DNA of 7,656 nt, from positions 52,180 to 59,835 of the forward strand of contig DDFO01000031.1 in NCBI GenBank assembly GCA_002337215.1, in the 5' to 3' direction. Source of the DNA: Phycisphaerales bacterium UBA1926. GTDB lineage: Bacteria > Planctomycetota > Phycisphaerae > Phycisphaerales > UBA1924. The notes under the pieces are model-generated. The model was not told where the DNA came from and did no database searches. It was given only the letters and a program-made list of their open reading frames with translations. Of the stretch, positions 1-5,129 are shown piece after piece. Position 1 is the first letter of the stretch. Every line of letters starts with the position of its first letter. The translations under genes and the position numbers were made by a program.

Positions 1-180
1 CGCGCGAGCGAAGAGCACGCCCGCCTGCGCGACGACACGCCGTGCGAGCCGCTGAGGGGCGACGCGCTGGCGAACCTCGCGCCGGATCTCTACGAGCACC
101 AGCAGGTGGACGCGGACGGGGAGGCGCAGACGGAGCGGTTCATCCGCGTGCCGAAGGTGCTGGGTGAGGGCGGGGCCTGA
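1..180 (+). CDS. gatC: Asp-tRNA(Asn)/Glu-tRNA(Gln) amidotransferase subunit C, C-terminal part (5' end outside window)
   Basis: The reading frame is open from base 1 and stops at TGA 178-180, giving the last 59 residues. GatC is the small subunit that wraps around GatA and helps hold it to GatB in the GatCAB complex, which amidates Glu-tRNA(Gln) or Asp-tRNA(Asn) in the cytoplasm. The visible part carries the family's C-terminal pattern: a segment reading LRDDTPCEPL, where GatC proteins usually have an 'LRxDxVxPSL' region, then GDALANLAPDL, then the ending FIRVPKVLGEGG, which matches the near-universal 'FxVPKVL' end of GatC. The identification is supported by complete gatA about 540 bp downstream on the same strand. 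A Gln/Asp-rich stretch (HQQVDADGEAQTE) between the helix and the RVPKVL end is a little longer than usual. Seen: the C-terminal motif and the neighbour. Inferred: the function of the missing N-terminal half. Confidence 0.85.
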   Translation, partial: RASEEHARLRDDTPCEPLRGDALANLAPDLYEHQQVDADGEAQTERFIRVPKVLGEGGA

Positions 181-190
181 GAGGAGGAGG
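181..190 (+). promoter_or_regulatory. Strong Shine-Dalgarno for the membrane protein gene
   Basis: GAGGAGGAGG lies directly after the gatC stop codon and 7 nt upstream of the ATG at 198. It is the best ribosome binding site in the window. Most other starts here, including gatA, show none. It fixes the start of the 198-707 gene and suggests that the gene is translated from the gatC transcript. Confidence 0.6.
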
Positions 191-197
191 ATCGGCA

Positions 198-707
198 ATG
201 GGGTGGACCTACAGGGCGTGGAAGGCGTACAAACGGAAGACGATGGTCGCGATGCTCCCGCTCGTGTTCGTGATGTACTGGCTCCCCACGATCAAAGATT
301 CACCTTGGATCTGCCTCGGGATCGGCGCACTGGTTGTGCTCGCGTTCTTCCCGATCGAACGATCGCTCCGCCGCCAATTCATTCGATCCGCAACGCCCAC
401 CCGCGAACAGCAGGCCGCGTTCACAGCACATGTGCGGATCTCGAACAGGCTCGGTATCGCAATCGGACTGGTGGTCATTCCTGCCTGGGCGCTGTACCAG
501 TTCGATGGGATCATGCAACCGCTTCCCGATTGGTCCGGCTCCGCCCTGATCCTCGTCCTACTCCTCGCGATGCTGCTGATGATCATCTTGAGCAGGCCGG
601 GGCACCGCCGCTTCGAGGACGCGCTCAACTGGTTCGATGCGTCTTGGGAAGAGTCGCCGCTCGCCGCCGGGAACTCTCAGAGCGATCCCGAGACCGACTC
701 GCGATAG
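198..707 (+). CDS. Hypothetical four-helix membrane protein between gatC and gatA
   Basis: I do not recognise this 169-residue protein. It has a basic N-terminus (about residues 5-15: Arg, Lys, aromatic) and then four hydrophobic segments, at about 16-32, 37-53, 85-102 and 115-131. A charged cytosolic-looking loop (54-84, with RRQFIRS and TREQQ) separates the two pairs. The hydrophilic C-terminal tail (132-169) contains a Trp/Phe-rich stretch (ALNWFDASWEE). The even number of helices and the positive charges put both ends and the central loop on the cytoplasmic side. The start at 198 is set by the strong upstream Shine-Dalgarno. The gene begins 17 bp after the gatC stop and ends 12 bp before gatA, so co-transcription is likely. 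Its codons are less G/C-biased at third positions than those of nuoE or gatA, with more A- and T-ending codons, which suggests low expression or weak constraint. No catalytic motif is visible. A link to tRNA amidation is positional only. Confidence 0.8.
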   Translation: MGWTYRAWKAYKRKTMVAMLPLVFVMYWLPTIKDSPWICLGIGALVVLAFFPIERSLRRQFIRSATPTREQQAAFTAHVRISNRLGIAIGLVVIPAWALYQFDGIMQPLPDWSGSALILVLLLAMLLMIILSRPGHRRFEDALNWFDASWEESPLAAGNSQSDPETDSR

Positions 708-719
708 ACTCACCCTCCG

Positions 720-2255
720 ATGACCACCCCCACCGCCCAATCCGCCCGCGCGATCGCCGACTCTGTCCGCTCGGGTGAGACGACCGCCGCCGACACCGTC
801 GCGGCCGCACTCACGCGGATCGACGATGCCAACCCCCGGCTCAACGCCTTCATCGACGTCTTCCACCAGCGCGCCAGCGAGCAGGCCCAGGCGATCGATG
901 TCCGCATCGCGAGCGGCGAAGGGGCGAGCCTCCAGCTGGCGGGCGTGCCGGTCGCCCTCAAGGACAACATCTGCCTGAGCTGGGGACGCACGACCTGCGC
1001 GAGCCGGATGCTCGAGCACTATCGCTCGCCCTACACCGCGACCGCGGCCCAGCGGCTCATCAACGCCGGGGCGATCGTCGTGGGCAAGACAAACATGGAC
1101 GAGTTCGCGATGGGCGCGTCGGGCGAGCACTCGTTCTTCGGCCCGTCAAAGAACCCATGGGACGAATCGCGCACCTGCGGCGGGTCGTCGTCGGGCAGCG
1201 CGTGCGCCGTCGCCGGGGGACTCGTCCCGATCGCGCTGGGCTCGGACACCGGCGGCTCGATCCGCCAGCCGGCGTCGCACACGGGCACCGTCGGGTTCAA
1301 GCCCACCTACGGGCGCGTGAGCCGATGGGGGCTCGTCGCGTTCGCCAGCAGCCTCGACCAGATCGGCCCGTTCGCGACCAGCGTCGAAGATGCCGCGTTG
1401 GTCTACTCGATCATCGCGGGCGAGGATCCCAACGATCTGACGAGTTCATCGCGGGCCGTGGAAGATCAGGGCGACCCGACCGTTGCCAATCCGGACGACG
1501 GAGCCGGTGGCGAATCAACGGGCGATCACCAATCCCTCCGCATCGGCGTGCCGTCGTTCGCGCGCACGGGGGGCAACCACCCCGCGACCGACGAGGCGCT
1601 GCGGGCCGCGATCGGCGCGTTCAAGCAGGCCGGGGCGGAGATCGTCGAGGTCGAACTCCCCCACGCCAACCACGCGATCGCGGCGTATTACCTCATCGCC
1701 CCCGCGGAGGCGTCGAGCAACCTCAGCCGATTCGACGGCGTGCGCTACGGGCATCGCGCCGACAACCCTGTGGACCTCGAGGACATGTTCGTGCGCTCAC
1801 GCACCGAAGGGTTCGGCCCCGAGGTCCGCCGACGCATCATGCTCGGCACACACATCCTCAGCGGGGGGTACCACGACGCGTACTACCGCACCGCCCTCAA
1901 GGCCCGCCGGCTCATCGCGGGCGACTACACCAGCCTGCTCGAAGCCGACGATACCGACGATGCGAGCGAACCCCGGCTCGACGCCCTGCTCATGCCCAGC
2001 GCGCCGGGACCCGCCTTCAAACTGGGTGACAAGCTCGACGACCCGCTCGCCCTCTACCTCGAAGATATTTACACCGCGGGCATCAGCCTCGCGGGTCTCC
2101 CCGCGATCACGATTCCCGCGCGCACCAGCGACGTGGGCGGCGTGACGCTGCCGACAGGCGTGCAGCTCGTCGGGGCGCACTGGCAGGAGGCGAAACTGCT
2201 GAGGCTGGCGCGCACGCTCGAGTCCGCGGTTGCGTTTGCCGACGCGCCTAGCTGA
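720..2255 (+). CDS. gatA: Asp-tRNA(Asn)/Glu-tRNA(Gln) amidotransferase subunit A
   Basis: The 511-residue protein is the glutaminase subunit of GatCAB. It releases ammonia from glutamine, which GatB uses to convert Glu-tRNA(Gln) or Asp-tRNA(Asn) to the amidated form. It belongs to the amidase-signature family, and the Ser-cisSer-Lys triad is intact: Lys81 in VALKDN, cis-Ser156 in CGGSSSGSA and nucleophile Ser180 in GSDTGGSIRQPA. Each is two residues beyond the S. aureus GatA positions (79, 154, 178). Further family blocks are GKTNMDEFAMG (122-132), the GFKPTYGRVSRWGLVAFASSLDQIGP region (192-217) and the C-terminal DIYTAGISLAGLPAITIP (449-466). The length slightly exceeds the usual 480-490, partly through an acidic linker at about 241-272. 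No Shine-Dalgarno precedes ATG 720, so translation may be coupled to the upstream gene or leaderless. The 3' end overlaps the opposing protease gene by 8 bp. gatB is not adjacent. Confidence 0.97.
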   Translation: MTTPTAQSARAIADSVRSGETTAADTVAAALTRIDDANPRLNAFIDVFHQRASEQAQAIDVRIASGEGASLQLAGVPVALKDNICLSWGRTTCASRMLEHYRSPYTATAAQRLINAGAIVVGKTNMDEFAMGASGEHSFFGPSKNPWDESRTCGGSSSGSACAVAGGLVPIALGSDTGGSIRQPASHTGTVGFKPTYGRVSRWGLVAFASSLDQIGPFATSVEDAALVYSIIAGEDPNDLTSSSRAVEDQGDPTVANPDDGAGGESTGDHQSLRIGVPSFARTGGNHPATDEALRAAIGAFKQAGAEIVEVELPHANHAIAAYYLIAPAEASSNLSRFDGVRYGHRADNPVDLEDMFVRSRTEGFGPEVRRRIMLGTHILSGGYHDAYYRTALKARRLIAGDYTSLLEADDTDDASEPRLDALLMPSAPGPAFKLGDKLDDPLALYLEDIYTAGISLAGLPAITIPARTSDVGGVTLPTGVQLVGAHWQEAKLLRLARTLESAVAFADAPS

Positions 2256-3708
2256 TCATCCGCAGCACGCTGTACGCCATGATCGACACGGTGCCGTTGT
2301 GCAGCGCGTGGGCCGTGATGGGCGCGATCAGGCTGCCGCGCCACTCGCGGAGGAGAGCGAAGTTGACGCCCAGCATGACGACGGGGAAGACGAGGATGGG
2401 GCCGTACGCGTGGCAGAGGCCGAAGATGAACGCGCTGCCGACGGCGCTGACGACGATGCCCGCGCGCCCGCGCATGTGCCGGTAGAGCGCCCCGCGGAAG
2501 ATCGATTCCTCGCAGAGCGGGGCCCACACCGTCGCGAGCAGAAAGACCAGGATCAGCACCAGCGCGCTGTCGCTGGTCGCGAGCTCGAACACCGCGTTGT
2601 TCGGCGGGGGGGGCTCGCCCAACCCCGCGGCCTTACGGAAGAGCGTCACCACCGCGACAAGCCCCAGCGTGATACCGATGCCCATCGCCAGCAGCGGCAG
2701 ACCGGCGAGGTAGCCGACGATGCCGGCGCCGATCTCGCGGAACACGCCCTTGCCCTTGTGCCACCCGATCGCCTTGCAGAACGTGTGCCACCGCATGCCG
2801 CGGATGAGCGGCCAGAGCGGGGCGGCGAGCAGCATCCACTGCGCGCACACCTGGATCACCGTCAGCCACGTCTCGTCGGCGACGACCCCGGACAGCAGCG
2901 CCAGCCCGACCATCAACAAAAGGAACCCGCCCGCGAAGATCGCGAACGCCTCGAGGAAGACGCTCCCGCCAGGCTCGGGCGTGCCCATGCCCGACCGGAG
3001 TTTCCGCATGCTGATCAGCACGATCGCGGCGATGAACAAACAGAACCCCACGCCGAAGACGATGACCAGCCCCCCACCGATGCCGAGCAGCAGGGCCGCG
3101 AGTTTGCCGCCCCCGGTGATCAGCGGCTCGCGGGCCGGGTCGGTGTCGTCGAGCCCTGTGGTGAGCGCGACCTCGCCGAAGAAGCCGTGGTGGGTTTTCA
3201 ACCGCTCGGCGGTCGCGTCGTCGATCGCATCCCGGCCCACGGTGTAGACGGTCAACAAGTCCTCGACATCCGCGGCGAGCGGGCTCTGCGCATCGAACAC
3301 GCCCTCGAGTTCTTCGAGGCGCTCGATCGCGCCGTCCGGGGCGTCCGGGCCGAGCAGTTCGCCCGCGACGATCGCGGACCGGACGCGGTTCTCGGGCGAG
3401 ATCGCCCACGCGTCGAGCGTGTCCATCGTGATCTGGGGGTCGCCCGCGAACCACGCGGGCATGCCCTGGGCCTGCACCGCGAAGCGTGCGCTCATCGTGA
3501 ACGGATCGGCCGGGGTGGGCGGGGGGACTTCCGCCGATGCCGATTCCGCGAGCTCGTCGGGGGTCGGTCCGGGCTCGAAGACCTGCATCACGGGTGTCGT
3601 GTTCTGGATCACGATGAGCGCGCCGCCCAGCAGCAGCGCGACCGCGAGTGCCAGGACCCGGCTTATGCGCGTGCCCGGATCGGCGGGAGGACGGTCGAAG
3701 ACTTCCAT
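2248..3708 (-). CDS. CPBP (CAAX protease/bacteriocin-processing, Rce1-type) family intramembrane metalloprotease
   Basis: This 486-residue multi-pass membrane protein carries all three CPBP (Abi/CAAX) motifs near its C-terminus: EESIFRG (Glu400, Glu401, Arg405), FGLCH (Phe429, His433) and HALHN (His467, Asn471). In Rce1-like proteases the glutamates and histidines form the catalytic site within the membrane. A first transmembrane helix (about 16-34) is followed by a soluble, acidic, mostly helical-looking region (about 35-199). Helices follow at about 202-234, 252-275, 283-303, 327-356, 381-398, 416-435, 436-453 and 458-480. Typical CPBP proteins are about 200-300 residues, so the N-terminal half is an extension. 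The ATG at 3706-3708 starts an N-terminus of ordinary form, although no clear Shine-Dalgarno precedes it. The gene converges on gatA (8-bp overlap) and diverges from nuoE. The substrate is unknown: these enzymes have been linked to prenyl-protein processing, bacteriocin immunity and membrane-protein cleavage, and nothing nearby chooses among these. Confidence 0.9.
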   Translation of the reverse strand: MEVFDRPPADPGTRISRVLALAVALLLGGALIVIQNTTPVMQVFEPGPTPDELAESASAEVPPPTPADPFTMSARFAVQAQGMPAWFAGDPQITMDTLDAWAISPENRVRSAIVAGELLGPDAPDGAIERLEELEGVFDAQSPLAADVEDLLTVYTVGRDAIDDATAERLKTHHGFFGEVALTTGLDDTDPAREPLITGGGKLAALLLGIGGGLVIVFGVGFCLFIAAIVLISMRKLRSGMGTPEPGGSVFLEAFAIFAGGFLLLMVGLALLSGVVADETWLTVIQVCAQWMLLAAPLWPLIRGMRWHTFCKAIGWHKGKGVFREIGAGIVGYLAGLPLLAMGIGITLGLVAVVTLFRKAAGLGEPPPPNNAVFELATSDSALVLILVFLLATVWAPLCEESIFRGALYRHMRGRAGIVVSAVGSAFIFGLCHAYGPILVFPVVMLGVNFALLREWRGSLIAPITAHALHNGTVSIMAYSVLRMIS

Positions 3709-3789
3709 GCCCCATCATCGGCAGGCGGTCGCCGTTCCGCCACTCCGCCGGTCTCCATCCCCAGAGATTGGTCGGGTTCTTATCGGTTC

Positions 3790-3827
3790 CGGGCCGTTCG
3801 AGGCCGCCCATTCCGGCCTTCGGCCCG
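3790..3827. repeat. Bulged inverted repeat in the protease/nuoE divergent spacer
   Basis: Two nested inverted repeats form one long stem. CGGGCCG (3790-3796) pairs with CGGCCCG (3821-3827), and inside it AGGCCG (3801-3806) pairs with CGGCCT (3814-3819) around the 7-nt loop CCCATTC. A 4-versus-1 nt bulge separates the two helices, giving 13 Watson-Crick pairs. It lies 58 bp upstream of the nuoE start and 82 bp upstream of the protease start. It has no adjacent T run, so it is not an intrinsic terminator. It could be an operator or a leader hairpin. GC-rich sequence makes short palindromes common, but two nested ones are less so. Confidence 0.5.
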
Positions 3828-3884
3828 CGTACCATCGTGCTCGCGGGATGCCCCCGCGTGAGCCTTTCTTCGGAGCCGACACCC

Positions 3885-4442
3885 ATGGCCTGGATCACCA
3901 AGCCCAGCGCGACCGCCAAGATTGAACGCCGCGACGAGCCCTACTTCACCGAGGCGATGCAGGCGACCGTCCGCGACGAGTACCAGCCGCGCTTCGAGAC
4001 CACCATGGCGTGCATCCTCCCCGCGCTGCACCTCATCCAGCACGCCTACGGCTGGGTGCCCAAGCAGGCGATGCAGGAGATCGCGTCCTTCCTCGATGTG
4101 AAGTCGAGCGATGTCTTCGACACCGCGACCTTCTATGAGGAGTACTGGCTCAAGCCCAAAGGCAAGGTGCTCATCAGCGTCTGCCGCTCGATCGCCTGCG
4201 AGTTCTGCGGCCAGCCCGATATCACCAACGCCGTGAAAAAGAAACTCGACATCGAGGTCGGCGAGACCACCGACGACGACAAGTTCACCCTCGTCGAGCT
4301 CGAGTGCATCGGCGCCTGCGGCGGCGCCCCCGCGATCCTCATGGGCGAGACGCTCCACGAGCACATCACCCCCGAGCAGGTCGTCGAGATCATCGACCAG
4401 GTCGACAAGGACATCGACGCCGGCAAGTTCGATCACCACTGA
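3885..4442 (+). CDS. nuoE: NADH-quinone oxidoreductase subunit E, [2Fe-2S] (complex I 24-kDa type)
   Basis: This 185-residue protein is NuoE, the thioredoxin-fold [2Fe-2S] subunit that works with NuoF and NuoG in the NADH-oxidising arm of complex I on the cytoplasmic side. An N-terminal helical domain (about 20-92) contains the family stretch ILPALHLIQHAYGWVP and DVFDTATFYEEYWLKPKGK. The ferredoxin-like domain supplies four cluster ligands in the usual C-x4-C...C-x3-C arrangement: Cys100 and Cys105 in CRSIAC, Cys141 and Cys145 in CIGAC. The frame is open to 3648, but I start at ATG 3885 because the family begins here, CGGAG (3871-3875) sits 9 nt upstream, and the upstream Pro/Arg-rich translation looks non-coding. 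Its strongly C-ending codons suggest high expression. Other NAD-dependent enzymes, such as formate dehydrogenases and hydrogenases, use a paralogous subunit, and the missing nuoF neighbour leaves that alternative open. Confidence 0.92.
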   Translation: MAWITKPSATAKIERRDEPYFTEAMQATVRDEYQPRFETTMACILPALHLIQHAYGWVPKQAMQEIASFLDVKSSDVFDTATFYEEYWLKPKGKVLISVCRSIACEFCGQPDITNAVKKKLDIEVGETTDDDKFTLVELECIGACGGAPAILMGETLHEHITPEQVVEIIDQVDKDIDAGKFDHH

Positions 4443-4478
4443 TCGGACACACACGCCCCGCCATCGCGTTCGATCAAC

Positions 4479-4508
4479 GAGCCCCTCGCGCGAGTGAGGG
4501 GTTTCTTT
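4479..4508 (+). terminator. Intrinsic terminator of nuoE
   Basis: CCCCTC (4482-4487) pairs with GAGGGG (4496-4501) around an 8-nt loop, with up to three further A-T and G-T pairs at the base. The tract TTTCTTT (4502-4508) follows at once. It begins about 40 nt after the nuoE stop codon. The T tract runs into the stop codon (TAA, read from 4509 to 4507) of the opposing thioesterase gene. The hairpin would also form in that transcript, but there the sequence after it is not T-rich, so termination in that direction should be weaker. Confidence 0.8.
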
Positions 4509-5010
4509 ATGCGCTGTCCCGCCCGCCCAGCCACGCCGGCAGACTCCGCGGCTTGCCCGCGCCGTCCACGCACGCGAGCTCCGTCTCTGCCACGGCGCAC
4601 ACACCGTCCAGGGGAACGAGCTTCCCGTCCCGGTCGGCCTCGCGCCCGCCGCGCTCAACGAGCACGACCTCGTACGCGTGCCGGATCCGCACCGCACCCT
4701 TGGGAGACGCCGCCACCCGCACCGCGAGCATGTCGTCGTACCGGATCGGCCTGCGGTACTTGATCTCCATCCGTGTGACCACCAGGAACACCCCAGAAGC
4801 CTCCATCGCCGCGTAGGTCATGCCCGCGTCACGCAGCAGTTCCGTCCGCGCGATCTCGAGCCACGGGGCGTAACTCGCGTGGTGCGCCACCCCCATGGGA
4901 TCGCACTCGGCGTACCGCACCCGGATCCGTGTCGAACCCTCTGTCGGGATCGGCCCCGTCGGCTCCCCAAGATCCGCTGACAATGTCGTGCGCTGCTGGT
5001 CGATCGGCAT
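4507..5010 (-). CDS. Acyl-CoA thioesterase, hotdog fold, YbgC/FadM (4HBT) type
   Basis: This is a 167-residue cytoplasmic hotdog-fold protein of the 4-hydroxybenzoyl-CoA thioesterase / YbgC / FadM group, which hydrolyses acyl-CoA thioesters. The diagnostic block RVRYAECDPMGVAHHASY...WLEIARTELLR lies at about residues 30-60. It includes the catalytic Asp37 and, seven residues on, His44, the same spacing as in E. coli YbgC (DxxGxVxH). The strand MEIKYRRPIRYDDML (about 81-95) and the end ACVDGAGKPRSLP also fit the family. The frame continues upstream to an ATG at 5041-5043, which would add 11 residues. I prefer 5010 because the extra codons (CGT, CTT, TAT, GTT) are unlike the rest of the gene. 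Neither start has a good Shine-Dalgarno. An Asp/Arg-rich loop (READRDGK) before the last strands is longer than usual. YbgC itself belongs to the tol-pal cluster, but no tol or pal gene is visible here, so the substrate cannot be given. Confidence 0.88.
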   Translation of the reverse strand: MPIDQQRTTLSADLGEPTGPIPTEGSTRIRVRYAECDPMGVAHHASYAPWLEIARTELLRDAGMTYAAMEASGVFLVVTRMEIKYRRPIRYDDMLAVRVAASPKGAVRIRHAYEVVLVERGGREADRDGKLVPLDGVCAVAETELACVDGAGKPRSLPAWLGGRDSA

Positions 5011-5069
5011 GCCAACACGATACGCCGACCCGCGAAGACGCATCCGATCTCATGCTCTCCGAGAACCCC

Positions 5070-5097
5070 TTGGAAAAAGCCGAATCTCGAGTAGGAT
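5070..5097 (+). promoter_or_regulatory. Putative sigma70-type promoter of the dockerin-tailed protein
   Basis: TTGGAA (5070-5075) and TAGGAT (5092-5097) are separated by 16 bp, and each matches 4 of 6 bases of the -35 and -10 consensus. The predicted transcription start near 5104 leaves a leader of about 26 nt before ATG 5130. The site lies in the divergent spacer and in the most A/T-rich stretch between the two genes. It argues against the upstream in-frame ATG at 5052, which would lie upstream of the promoter. Confidence 0.4.
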
Positions 5098-5129
5098 GGC
5101 AAGGTCAGCCGCTGTGGGGGCGGAAGGGG

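Noticed and set aside
705..720. TAGACT (705-710) as a -10 for a leaderless gatA transcript
   Set aside because: The distance to ATG 720 would suit a leaderless start, but no -35 lies 16-18 bp upstream, and operon transcription from gatC explains expression.
2230..3861. A 543-codon plus-strand open frame, longer than the protease gene opposite it
   Set aside because: Its translation is rich in Arg, Asp, Glu, Gln and His with no domain, as expected for the antisense frame of a hydrophobic GC-rich gene. The minus-strand frame has the three CPBP motifs and transmembrane helices.
3648..3884. An upstream in-frame extension of nuoE
   Set aside because: It would add 79 Pro/Arg/Ser-rich residues not found in NuoE and would overlap the start of the divergent protease gene. 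The ATG at 3885 fits the family and has an upstream CGGAG.
2633..3919. A 428-codon minus-strand open frame overlapping the protease gene in another frame
   Set aside because: It is Arg/Gly/Pro-rich, lacks motifs, and is a GC-driven shadow of the CPBP gene. It also runs into the nuoE coding start.
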